From NCBI RefSeq assembly GCF_023074835.1, contig NZ_JALLGW010000003.1, positions 1-64,000 on the forward strand: DNA of 64,000 nucleotides. The letters run 5' to 3'. Shown here piece after piece: positions 46,187 to 54,301 of the stretch (its first letter is position 1; every line of letters begins with the position of its first letter). Source of the stretch: Halomarina salina (GTDB lineage Archaea > Halobacteriota > Halobacteria > Halobacteriales > Haloarculaceae). Position numbers and translations under genes: made by a program. The notes under the pieces were generated by a model. The model worked only from the letters and a program-made list of their open reading frames with translations, did no database searches and had not been told where the DNA came from.

Positions 46187-47401
46187 ATGGACTTCGAGGA
46201 GCCAGCAGCCGCGACCGACCTGAAGGACGAACTCTCGGCGTTCATCGAGCGCGAGATCGAACCGCTCGAGGAGGACCACGAGCGATTCCTCGGCCCCGAC
46301 GCGGAGCGACACATCTTCGACGAGAACTTCGAGCAGGTCCCCGAGTACCTCGACCTGAAGGAGACGATTCGCAAACGCGCTGCGGAGGCGGACTTCTGGG
46401 GGATGAGCATGCCGGAGTCGGTCGGTGGCCGGGGCGTCGACACGCTCACCAGCGCCATCGTCTCGGAGTTCCTGGAGAACCGTCCGCCAGGGTTCCACAC
46501 GTACGCCGTGCAGGGCGCGGGTGGCGGGCCGACACCCATCCTGCTCGCCTGCGACGAGGCGCAGCGCGAGGAGTACCTCGACCCGCTGATGGCCGGCGAG
46601 AAGACCACCTGCTTCGCACTCACCGAACCGGACCACGGGAGCGACCCGAACTTCCTGGAGACGACCGCCGAACGGGTCAGCGGACCCGCAGGCGACGAGT
46701 GGGTCATCGACGGCGAGAAGTCGTGGATCAGCAACGGCCCGTACGCCGACTTCGCGATGGTGTTCGCTCGGACGAGTGGCGACGCGGGCGAGGTCGGTGG
46801 CATCTCCTGTTTCCTCGTCGACGCCGACACGCCCGGCTTCGAGGTGGGCGACGTCCACCGGCCGATGGGACACGCGTGGGTCGCCCCCTCGAAGCTCCGG
46901 TTCGACGACTGTCGCGTCGGCGACGACCAGCTCCTCGGCGACGAAGGGGCGGGGTTCTACCAGGCGATGAACTGGATCGGGAACGCGCGGCTGAACGTCG
47001 CCGCCGGCTGCGTCGGCTCGGCCGAGTTCCTCGTCGAGAAGGCGCTCGACTACGCCGAGGACCGCGAGACGTTCGGGAAACCGCTCGTCGAACGACAGGG
47101 CATCTCGTTCCCGCTCGCCGAGGTGGCGACCGACGTCGAGCGGACGCGACAGCTCTATCGCTACGCCGCCTGGAAGGTCGACGACGACCGCGACGCGCGC
47201 AAGGAGATCGCCATGGCGAAGCTCTCGGCGGCCACCCTGGAGAACCGGGCCGCCGACGTCGCCATGCAGGTCCACGGTGGGTCGGGGTACTCCAGGCGCG
47301 AACCCATCGAGGAACGCTACCGGACCTCTCGTGGGAAGCGACTCACCGAGGGTACCGACGAGATGCAGAAACAGACCATCGTGGGAGAACTGCGCGACTG
47401 A
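46187..47401 (+). CDS. Acyl-CoA dehydrogenase
   Basis: A 404-residue ACAD with FALTEPDHGSDPNFLETT, KSWISNGPYADFAMVFAR, ETFGKPLVERQGIS and C-terminal KRLTEGTDEMQKQTIVGEL (Glu kept). Start at MDFEEPAAA (46187) is fixed by the promoter 27 bp upstream; an ATG at 46172 is too close to it. In the proposed module it takes the place of LvaC, which acts on a phosphorylated 4-hydroxyacyl-CoA; simple dehydrogenation is the conventional alternative. Confidence 0.92.
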   Translation: MDFEEPAAATDLKDELSAFIEREIEPLEEDHERFLGPDAERHIFDENFEQVPEYLDLKETIRKRAAEADFWGMSMPESVGGRGVDTLTSAIVSEFLENRPPGFHTYAVQGAGGGPTPILLACDEAQREEYLDPLMAGEKTTCFALTEPDHGSDPNFLETTAERVSGPAGDEWVIDGEKSWISNGPYADFAMVFARTSGDAGEVGGISCFLVDADTPGFEVGDVHRPMGHAWVAPSKLRFDDCRVGDDQLLGDEGAGFYQAMNWIGNARLNVAAGCVGSAEFLVEKALDYAEDRETFGKPLVERQGISFPLAEVATDVERTRQLYRYAAWKVDDDRDARKEIAMAKLSAATLENRAADVAMQVHGGSGYSRREPIEERYRTSRGKRLTEGTDEMQKQTIVGELRD

Positions 47402-47506
47402 CCGGTCGGTCGTCGGCGACGCTCCGCACCCTCTGATTCTCTGCACACGGCGAGAAGAACGACGAGCCGACCGGCCCGAGAGGGGTCCCGCGCCTATCGA
47501 CGCGCG

Positions 47507-48283
47507 CTAGCCGCGGATGTAGCCGCCGTTGACGCTGAGCACCTCGCCGGTGACCCAGTCGGCGGCGTCGCTACAGAGGAACGCCACGGCGTCGGCGTGG
47601 TCTTCGGGTTCGCCGATACGGTCGAGCGCGTACGACTCGAGGATCTTCTCCTCGTACTCCTCGATCCACTCGGCGGTCGCCGGCGTCTTCGTCGTGCCCG
47701 GCGACAGGCAGTTCACGCGGACGCCGTCGCCCCCGACCTCGTGGGCGACGGTCCGGGTGAACGAGACGTTCCCCGCCTTCGCCGCCCCGTAGACGGACAG
47801 TCCTGGGTCGTTCCCCTTGAACGAGTCGCTGGCGAAGTTGACGATAGCGCCGCCTTCGTCCTGCTCGGTCATGTGGGGGAGGACGGCGTGCGTGCAGTTC
47901 ATCGTCCCGTAGAGACAGACGCCGACGATCTTCTCCCAGCCCTCCGGTTCGGTGTCGACGAACGGTTTGCTCTCCCCGATGCCGGCGTTGTTGACGAGGC
48001 TGTCGATTCGACCGAACGCGTCGTCGACGGTCTCGACCATCTCGGTGACGGCGTCGTACGACGAGACGTCGGTCTCGACCGCGATGGCCTCGACGTCGTG
48101 GTCGTCCTCCAGTTCGGCGGCCGCCTCCTCGGCTGGCCCCTCCTCGATGTCGGCGATGGCGACGTTCGAACCGAGTGCGGCGAACGTGTCGCTGATCTGC
48201 CGTCCGATGCCCGACGCTCCGCCGGTGACGATAGCCGTCTGGCCGGAGAAGTCTATCTCTCCAATCGCGTTGCTTACGCGCAT
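47507..48283 (-). CDS. Short-chain dehydrogenase/reductase
   Basis: A 258-residue SDR with TGGASGIGRQ, NNAGIGES, a Ser in FASDSFKG and the catalytic YGAAK. C-terminal VTGEVLSVNGGYIRG is typical of classical SDRs. Promoter CACTTATCAG is centred 27 bp before the ATG. Divergent from the small gene at 48418. In the proposed module it could interconvert a 4-oxo- and a 4-hydroxyacyl-CoA (LvaD-like role); this is inference. Confidence 0.92.
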   Translation of the reverse strand: MRVSNAIGEIDFSGQTAIVTGGASGIGRQISDTFAALGSNVAIADIEEGPAEEAAAELEDDHDVEAIAVETDVSSYDAVTEMVETVDDAFGRIDSLVNNAGIGESKPFVDTEPEGWEKIVGVCLYGTMNCTHAVLPHMTEQDEGGAIVNFASDSFKGNDPGLSVYGAAKAGNVSFTRTVAHEVGGDGVRVNCLSPGTTKTPATAEWIEEYEEKILESYALDRIGEPEDHADAVAFLCSDAADWVTGEVLSVNGGYIRG

Positions 48284-48306
48284 CGCAGAACCCTTCAGAA
48301 CCGGTC

Positions 48307-48395
48307 CTGATAAGTGTTATCACGTCGCCGAACACGCGGGGCCCGCCCGTGGCAGAGCGCACCCAAACCGTCGGCAGCGCCGACAGTTTCTTATC
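48307..48395. promoter_or_regulatory. Divergent promoters of SDR and kinase-partner genes
   Basis: Minus-strand CACTTATCAG (48307-48316) serves the SDR ATG at 48283, and plus-strand TTTCTTATCG (48387-48395) is centred 27 bp before the ATG at 48418. The second fixes the start of the small gene. Confidence 0.5.
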
Positions 48396-48417
48396 GACAC
48401 ACCGAGTGGCGTGTGCT

Positions 48418-48897
48418 ATGCCATACCTTCGTCCGGAACTCGTTCTCGACCGGTTCTCGTCGTTCGCTCGCGACGACGTCCGGCCGGCCATCACCGGTGA
48501 GGGCGACGAGTTCCTCGAAGCACAGGTCGGGTCGATGTCCAGCACCCTCTCGTTCCTCTCGAAGGAACTGGGGGGGATGGGTGAGAGCGTCGAAACACAG
48601 CACGAGGCGCTACTCGCGGCGCTGGACGACGCGGATGACGTCCTGGACGACGCGGCCGTCGAGGGAGCGGACCTCTCGGTGAGCGTCGAGGAGACGCGTC
48701 GACGCGTATCGAACGCTCCCCGCGACGACGTCTACGAACACGAGCGAGTGCTCGTCGAGGCGAGCGCCGACCTCCTCGAAGCCGTCGACGAGGGACTCGA
48801 CCGCGAGACGGCGCGGGCCGTCCGCACCCCGCTGTACGGGTTCCTCGAGACGCGCGTCGAGTCGCAACTGCGGATGCTCGGGCGAGAGGCGGAATGA
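48418..48897 (+). CDS. Small acidic protein coupled to kinase (LvaB-like partner candidate)
   Basis: A 159-residue, mostly helical, acidic protein with no motif I can assign firmly. Its N-terminus (MPYLRPELVLDRFSSFARDD, then VRPAI and, after a short gap, FLSKELGG) resembles the layout of small proteins found next to kinase genes in bacteria, where LvaB is required by the 4-hydroxyacyl-CoA kinase LvaA. The ATG at 48418 lies 27 bp after a TATA-like element; the GTG at 48349 would be upstream of that promoter. Its TGA overlaps the kinase ATG (ATGA), so the two are translated together and may form one complex. Confidence 0.75.
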   Translation: MPYLRPELVLDRFSSFARDDVRPAITGEGDEFLEAQVGSMSSTLSFLSKELGGMGESVETQHEALLAALDDADDVLDDAAVEGADLSVSVEETRRRVSNAPRDDVYEHERVLVEASADLLEAVDEGLDRETARAVRTPLYGFLETRVESQLRMLGREAE

Positions 48898-49970
48898 CGG
48901 CCGACCTCGACACCGTCGCGGAGGACCTCTCGACGTACCTCTCTGGCCGACTGGCCGACGGCCCCGTCGACGTGACGGACGTCCTGAGCCACACGGAGGG
49001 CTGGTCGCGCCGGACCATCTCGTTCACGGGCCACTGGGCCGACGACGGCGCGGAGACGTCCCAGCGCTTCGTCGTCCGCATCAGCACCGACTACGACGAC
49101 GTCGACGACGCGACGGACACCCGGAACGACATCGAGACGGAGTTCAGAACGATGAAGGCCGGCTACGAGGCGGGCGTCCCGGCACCGGAACCCTACCTCT
49201 ACGAGTCGGACCCCGCCGTCCTCGGCGGGCCCTTCTTCGTCGTCGAACACCTCGACGGCGACGCGCTCATCACCTGGGACCCGCGCAACCGACAGCGGCT
49301 CTACGACGCGTGGGACGACCCGGAGAACACGCTTCCGAGCCAGTTCGTCGACGCCGTCGCCGCCATCCACACCGTCTCCCCCCAGGACGTCCCGTTCCTG
49401 GAGCAGACGGACCCCGAGGCCGTCGTCGACCGGGAACTCGACACGTACGAGCGCATCTACGAGGAGACGAGGCTGAAACGGGAGCCGGCGATTCAGGAGG
49501 CGCTGCGGTGGTTCCGGGCCAACAAACCCGAGGTCACCGAGACGACGCTCGTCCACGGGGACTTCCGCATCGGGAACGTCCTCGTCACCGACGATGAACT
49601 CACGGGCGTCCTCGACTGGGAACTCGCACAGGTCGGCGACCCGCTGTACGACCTCGGCTACGCGAGCACGCGGTACTTCGCCGGAAAGCTCCTCGACCCC
49701 ATCGAACGGCCGGAACTGGCGAGCGCCCTGGTCGAGCGCGAGTGGTTGTACGACGAGTACGAGCGACGGACGGGCCGGACGGTCGACCGGGACCGGGTCC
49801 GGTACTGGCAGGCGTTCTCGACGTTCACGATGCTGACCAGAGGTGTGGCCGGCGCGCACCGGTACCACACCGGGGAGAGCGACGACGTCAGGAGCGCCTG
49901 GTTCCAGTACATCGTCCCCGGCCAGATAGAGGACCTGCTGACGACCATCACCGACGACCGGACGCGCTGA
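48894..49970 (+). CDS. APH-type phosphotransferase (LvaA-like kinase candidate)
   Basis: A 358-residue kinase-fold phosphotransferase with catalytic loop VHGDFRIGNVLV and metal motif LDWELAQVGDPLYDLGY. It differs from the other two kinases of the window, which form a closer pair, in the nucleotide-binding N-lobe (GWSRRTISFTG). The start overlaps the stop of the upstream 159-residue gene. Relatives phosphorylate 4-hydroxyacyl-CoA so that an ACAD-like enzyme can eliminate phosphate. The ACAD, SDR and synthetase genes needed lie within 4.5 kb. Confidence 0.87.
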   Translation: MTADLDTVAEDLSTYLSGRLADGPVDVTDVLSHTEGWSRRTISFTGHWADDGAETSQRFVVRISTDYDDVDDATDTRNDIETEFRTMKAGYEAGVPAPEPYLYESDPAVLGGPFFVVEHLDGDALITWDPRNRQRLYDAWDDPENTLPSQFVDAVAAIHTVSPQDVPFLEQTDPEAVVDRELDTYERIYEETRLKREPAIQEALRWFRANKPEVTETTLVHGDFRIGNVLVTDDELTGVLDWELAQVGDPLYDLGYASTRYFAGKLLDPIERPELASALVEREWLYDEYERRTGRTVDRDRVRYWQAFSTFTMLTRGVAGAHRYHTGESDDVRSAWFQYIVPGQIEDLLTTITDDRTR

Positions 49971-50070
49971 CCCGACACACTGATTCTCCCTTCGCTCACC
50001 GGCGGCGTCCGCTGTTCGTCTCCGTGGTGAACGGGGTCGCTATCGACGACGTGGTTCGTCGGTCCGTCCA

Positions 50071-50080
50071 CGCTTATGTG
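50071..50080 (+). promoter_or_regulatory. Promoter of the 9-codon ORF/kinase transcript
   Basis: CGCTTATGTG is centred 27 bp before the ATG at 50102 and 53 bp before the kinase GTG, so it fits a leaderless start at the micro-ORF. Confidence 0.5.
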
Positions 50081-50101
50081 GGTGGGCCTCGCACGCCTCG
50101 T

Positions 50102-50131
50102 ATGGAACGACTGGAGGGTGAGGACTCGTGA
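50102..50131 (+). CDS. 9-codon leaderless upstream ORF coupled to kinase gene
   Basis: ATG-initiated MERLEGEDS starts where a leaderless transcript is predicted and ends in a TGA that overlaps the kinase GTG start (GTGA). The arrangement repeats that found before the paralogous kinase at 21756, although the peptides do not resemble each other. Confidence 0.45.
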   Translation: MERLEGEDS

Positions 50132-51195
50132 GTGAGAGCGACGACTCGTACTTCGAGCGCCTCGTCGACGTAGACGCGCTCGAATCGTACCTCGAAAGCC
50201 ACCTCGGAGCGACGGACACGTTCGAGGTCGACCGGCACGCCGGGGGGCACTCCAACGAGACGCTGTTCGTCACGTGGGGGGACCGCGACCTGGTCGTCCG
50301 ACGGCCACCGCCGGGCGAGACTGCCGACACGGCCCACGACGTCCTCCGGGAGTACACGGTAATGGAGGCACTCCAGGGAACCGACGTCCCGGTTCCGGAG
50401 ACGGTCCTCGCCTGCGACGACCACGACGTCATCGGGAGCGACTTCTACGTGATGGTGCGCGAACGCGGCGTCGTGATTCGCGACGAGGAACCGGACCAGT
50501 TCGCGGCCCCCGACCACCGTCGCCGACTCGGTGAGCAGATGGTCGACACGCTAGCGTCCATCCACCGGGTCGACTACGAGGCGGTCGGTCTGGAGGAGTT
50601 CGGCCGACCGGACGGGTTCACCCAGCGCCAGGTCGACCGCTGGCAACGCCAGTACGAGTGGGCGTTCGAGGTCACGACGGACGAACGCGACGTGCCGGCG
50701 GTCCACGAACTGACCGACTGGCTTCAGGCGAACGTCCCCGAGGACCCGCCACACGCGCTCGTTCACGGCGACTACAAGCTGGACAACGTCATGTTCGAGA
50801 CGTCGCCGCCGCCGACGGTCCGCTCGGTGTTCGACTGGGAGATGTCGACGCTCGGCGACCCGTTCGCCGACCTCGGGTGGCTGCTCTCGTACTGGCCCGA
50901 CGACGGCGACCAGTCGGCCGCCGTCGGTACCGCCGGCGGGGCGGAGTTCCTGCTCCGGGACGGCTACCCGACCCGCGACGAACTGGTCGACCGGTACGAG
51001 TCCGCCACCGGTCTCGAGTTCGCGAACGACCGCTTCTACCGAGCACTGGCGGTGTACAAGCTCGGGGCGCTCGGGGAGATGTTCTTCCGCCGGCACCTCG
51101 AGGGCAACGCGGACGACGACACGTACCCGCAGATGGAAGAGCGCGTGCCGACGCTCGCAGCGCGCGCGAAGCGCATCGTCGAGGGCGAGGAGTGA
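50128..51195 (+). CDS. APH-type phosphotransferase (ACAD10/11 N-domain-like kinase)
   Basis: A 355-residue kinase, close paralogue of the one at 20692: both share GHSNETLFV, RRPP.GETAD.AHDVLREY and DNVMF. Catalytic loop VHGDYKLDNVMF and metal motif FDWEMSTLGDPFADLGW. It starts with GTG at 50128 in a 4-base overlap with a 9-codon ORF. An HSDL2-like SDR follows on the same strand after about 100 bp. A 4-hydroxyacyl-CoA or related acyl-CoA is the probable substrate class. Confidence 0.87.
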   Translation: MSESDDSYFERLVDVDALESYLESHLGATDTFEVDRHAGGHSNETLFVTWGDRDLVVRRPPPGETADTAHDVLREYTVMEALQGTDVPVPETVLACDDHDVIGSDFYVMVRERGVVIRDEEPDQFAAPDHRRRLGEQMVDTLASIHRVDYEAVGLEEFGRPDGFTQRQVDRWQRQYEWAFEVTTDERDVPAVHELTDWLQANVPEDPPHALVHGDYKLDNVMFETSPPPTVRSVFDWEMSTLGDPFADLGWLLSYWPDDGDQSAAVGTAGGAEFLLRDGYPTRDELVDRYESATGLEFANDRFYRALAVYKLGALGEMFFRRHLEGNADDDTYPQMEERVPTLAARAKRIVEGEE

Positions 51196-51264
51196 CCGAC
51201 GACCGCTGGCGTCGTCCGTGACGGACCCCAGCGTCGTCTGCAGCGTGAGGGTTGCCGGGACGAC

Positions 51265-51274
51265 AAGCTTGAGG
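51265..51274 (+). promoter_or_regulatory. TATA-like element of HSDL2-like SDR gene
   Basis: AAGCTTGAGG is centred 28 bp before the ATG at 51298; weak match. Confidence 0.35.
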
Positions 51275-51297
51275 GTTCTTCTCACGAAGCGACGTGC

Positions 51298-52149
51298 ATG
51301 GCGCTCGAAACGCCCGACCTGAGCGGACGGACCGCCTTCATCACGGGTACGACACGGGGTATCGGCAAGGAGATCGCACTCTCGCTGGCGGACGCCGGCT
51401 GCAACGTCGTCTCGACGGGCAAGACCGTCGACGACAGCGACTCAGACCTGGAGGGGACCATCCACAAGACCGCCGACGCCTGCGAGGAACGAGGTGTCGA
51501 GGCGCTTCCAATCCAGTTGAACCTCCGCGACGTCGACCAGGTGGAGGCCGCCGCGCAGCAGGCCATCGACGAGTTCGGCGAGGTCGACATCGTCATCAAC
51601 AACGCCAGTGCCATCCAGATCGCGTCCGTCGAGGAGATGCCGGCCGACCGGTTCGACCTCGTCGCCGACGTCAACGTCCGGGGCACGTACGCCACCTCGC
51701 GAGCGTTCGTCCCGCATCTCGAGGAGATCGGCGGTGGCCACATCCTGACGAACGCGCCCCCCATCCAGGTCGACCGTGCGCCGGGCCAGGCCGCGTACGC
51801 CTGGTCGAAGATGGGGATGACGTTCGTCACGCTGTCGCTGGCCGACGAACTCCGCGAGCACGGCGTCGCAGCGAACACGTTCTGGCCGGTGACGACCATC
51901 GACACGCGGGCGTCGCGGTACTTCGGGCTCGGCACCGAAGACGACTGGCGGACGCCCGACATCCTCGCGGATACGGTGCTGGAACTCCTGTCCCGTGACC
52001 CGAGCGAGTTCAGCGGCAACTCGGTGTACGACGAGGAGATACTGCGCGAGGTCGGCGTCGAGGACTTCTCGGAGTACAACTGCACGCCCGGCGACCCCGA
52101 CCCGGACTCCGCCGCGCTGTTCGACCCCGAGTTCCAGCGTCCCGAGTGA
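51298..52149 (+). CDS. HSDL2-like short-chain dehydrogenase with altered catalytic Ser
   Basis: A 283-residue SDR of the hydroxysteroid dehydrogenase-like 2 group, with TGTTRGIGKEIALSLADAG, NNASAIQ and a C-terminal extension (residues 230-283) that is longer than in classical SDRs. The catalytic Tyr167 and Lys171 are present (YAWSK), but the usual Ser of the NLSPP-type segment is replaced: it reads TNAPPIQ, with Ala153. Activity as a classical dehydrogenase is therefore uncertain. It lies downstream of a kinase gene and convergent with an F420 oxidoreductase gene. Confidence 0.87.
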   Translation: MALETPDLSGRTAFITGTTRGIGKEIALSLADAGCNVVSTGKTVDDSDSDLEGTIHKTADACEERGVEALPIQLNLRDVDQVEAAAQQAIDEFGEVDIVINNASAIQIASVEEMPADRFDLVADVNVRGTYATSRAFVPHLEEIGGGHILTNAPPIQVDRAPGQAAYAWSKMGMTFVTLSLADELREHGVAANTFWPVTTIDTRASRYFGLGTEDDWRTPDILADTVLELLSRDPSEFSGNSVYDEEILREVGVEDFSEYNCTPGDPDPDSAALFDPEFQRPE

Positions 52150-52194
52150 ACCGACGCGCGTTCCGGTAGCCGCCAGGATGTCCGTCCCGTTGCG

Positions 52195-53208
52195 TCACCG
52201 ATTGTTCGGCGCGACGGCCCGCATCGTCGCCTCGATGGCGTCGTCGTCTGCCGGTCCGACCCAGCCGATTCGGACGGCATCACAGCCGTCGATGGCGGCG
52301 AACTCGTCGACGATGGCGTTGACCTCGTCGGGCGTCCCGCAGGCGACGAGGCCGTCGAGCACCTCGTCCTCGACGGCAGCGACCGCCGCCTCGCGGTCAC
52401 CGTCCTGCCAGTGGCCGCGGACCGTCTCGACCATCCCTTCGTACCCCTGGTCCGCGATGGACTGCCGGTAGAAGGGGCCGTACAGGGAGATCATGAACGC
52501 GACGTGCTGTCGACCGAGCTGTCTCGCCTTCTCGCCGTCCTCGAGCGCACACGCCCGCAGGAGCACCGAGGTGCGGAGCGCGTCGGGGTCGCGGTCGCCG
52601 AGTTCGGCACCTCGCCTGAGGTCCTCCAGCCGTCGTTCCAGGCCCTCGGGGGTGAACAGCTGTGGCACCCACCCGTCGGCGAACCGGCCGGCGAGTTCGA
52701 CGCCCTTCGGGCCGAGTGCGGCGACGTCGATGGGCACCTCGACCGGCGTCGGGAGTTCGAGCTGGAACCCCTCCGGCGTGAACACCTCGCCGTCGTACGT
52801 CACCGTCTCGCCGGCAGTCGCCTGGTTCACGATATCGATGGCCTCGCGCAGTCGCCGGAGTGGCCGTTCGAACGAGAGGCCGTGCCAGCCCTCGACGAGC
52901 GCTGGCGAACTCGTCCCGAGGCCCAGTCTGAACCGTCCGTCCGCCAGCGACTGGACGGACGCGGCCGCCTGTGCGATCTGACTCGGTGAGCGGGAGAACG
53001 GGCCGATGACCTCGTCGGCGATGCCGATGGTCCCCGTTCGGTCCGCGAGGACGGTCAACAGTGCGACGCTGTCCCAGCCGGTCGTCTCACCGAAGCCCAC
53101 CGTGTCGAAGCCGAGGTCCTCGACGTCGCGCGCGACCGCCGCGAAGTCGTCGAGCGTGTCGTGGCGATCCGGTGTGAGCGTCACGTCGAGTTCGAAGTCG
53201 TCTGACAT
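52195..53208 (-). CDS. LLM-class F420-dependent oxidoreductase
   Basis: A 337-residue luciferase-like TIM barrel with FDTVGFGETTGWDSVALL, SVQSLADGRFRLGLGTSSPALVEGWHG and the cofactor block ELAGRFADGWVPQLF, followed by the CGTPDEVNAIVDEFA segment seen also in the protein at 11052. Promoter CGGTTAACTT is centred 28 bp upstream. Third LLM gene of the window; all three lie beside acyl-CoA genes. F420 is the likely cofactor. Confidence 0.88.
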   Translation of the reverse strand: MSDDFELDVTLTPDRHDTLDDFAAVARDVEDLGFDTVGFGETTGWDSVALLTVLADRTGTIGIADEVIGPFSRSPSQIAQAAASVQSLADGRFRLGLGTSSPALVEGWHGLSFERPLRRLREAIDIVNQATAGETVTYDGEVFTPEGFQLELPTPVEVPIDVAALGPKGVELAGRFADGWVPQLFTPEGLERRLEDLRRGAELGDRDPDALRTSVLLRACALEDGEKARQLGRQHVAFMISLYGPFYRQSIADQGYEGMVETVRGHWQDGDREAAVAAVEDEVLDGLVACGTPDEVNAIVDEFAAIDGCDAVRIGWVGPADDDAIEATMRAVAPNNR

Positions 53209-53231
53209 CGTACCGACGTGCAGACCCCGCC

Positions 53232-53241
53232 AAGTTAACCG
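53232..53241 (-). promoter_or_regulatory. Promoter of LLM oxidoreductase gene
   Basis: Minus-strand CGGTTAACTT is centred 28 bp before the ATG at 53208. Confidence 0.5.
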
Positions 53242-53407
53242 TTGACGTCGGACCGGAGTCCAACACGCTCGAACGATGCCGACCCGCAGAGAGCGCCACC
53301 CCGGTTCGGCGTTCGTCGATGCGGCGTCGAAGTACCTACGGGTAAGAGAACATTTAGAAGTTCAATCCAGTCGAATAGTGGCCGGAATCAGTACAACGAT
53401 GTTAAAC

Positions 53408-53418
53408 GCTTTTATGCC
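53408..53418 (+). promoter_or_regulatory. Promoter of IclR regulator gene
   Basis: GCTTTTATGCC, preceded by an AT-rich stretch from 53345, is centred 27 bp before the ATG at 53439. Confidence 0.55.
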
Positions 53419-53438
53419 TTTGGTTTCCAACAACACGT

Positions 53439-54197
53439 ATGCAAGAGGAGGTAAAAACCATCGCGTCGGTGAACAAGGCGCTGGACATCATGGAGGGGCT
53501 GTGGAAGCTCGACGGGGCCGGCGTCACCGAACTCGCCGAGTATCTCGACTTCTCGAAGAGTACGGTCCACATCCACCTGACGACGCTGGAGGAGAAGGGG
53601 TACGTCGTCTCCACGGACAGACAGTACGAACTCGGCCTCCGGTTCCTGAACTACGGCGAGTACGTCAAACGCGCACAACCCCTCTACGCCGCCGCGAAAC
53701 CGGCGGTCGAGAACCTGGCGAACGAGACCGGCGAACTCGTGTTCTGCTGGGTCGAAGAGCAGGGGCTGGCGACGGCGCTCTGTGCGAAGGCGGGCGACCG
53801 GGCCGTCCAGACCACCATCCGGGTCGGCACCCACACCTACATGCACGGGGCGGCGGCGGGCAAGGCCATCCTCGCGTACCTCCCCGACGAGCGGGTCGAC
53901 GAGATACTCGACCAGTGGGGGATGCCGCGGCTCACCGACCGGACGATAACGAGCCGGGAGCGTCTCAAGGAGCAACTGGAGACGAATCGGCAACAGGGCG
54001 TGTTCTTCAGTCAGCACGAGTACCGGCGGGGCGTCGCGTCGATCGGTGTTCCCATCCGCGGCGAGGAGTGCGTCCACGGGTCGATCTCCGTCTACGGCCC
54101 GTCGATGCGCCTGACGAAGGACCACGCGAAGACGGAGCTGTCGAACCAGCTCCTCTCCTCGGCGAACCAGATCGAGGTCGACCTGACGGTCGGCTGA
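53439..54197 (+). CDS. IclR-family transcriptional regulator
   Basis: A 252-residue regulator: N-terminal winged helix-turn-helix (ALDIMEGLWKLDGAGVTELAEYLDFSKSTVHIHLTTLEEKGYV, residues 14-56) and a C-terminal effector domain with GTHTYMHGAAAGKAILAYLP and GVASIGVPIRG. IclR proteins control catabolic genes in response to small acids. It is the only regulator gene in the window; it is convergent with the Liv ATPase genes, and the palindromes noted at several promoters are candidate targets, though none is next to it. Confidence 0.92.
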   Translation: MQEEVKTIASVNKALDIMEGLWKLDGAGVTELAEYLDFSKSTVHIHLTTLEEKGYVVSTDRQYELGLRFLNYGEYVKRAQPLYAAAKPAVENLANETGELVFCWVEEQGLATALCAKAGDRAVQTTIRVGTHTYMHGAAAGKAILAYLPDERVDEILDQWGMPRLTDRTITSRERLKEQLETNRQQGVFFSQHEYRRGVASIGVPIRGEECVHGSISVYGPSMRLTKDHAKTELSNQLLSSANQIEVDLTVG

Positions 54198-54301
54198 CGA
54201 CTGAGGAGTTACCGTTCTTCTGTCTGTCGTCGCGGGGTCGGTCGCTCGGGCGGCTTCCCGTCGACGCTCCCGTCAGCCGACCGACGAGCGCTGGAGAGAG
54301 A

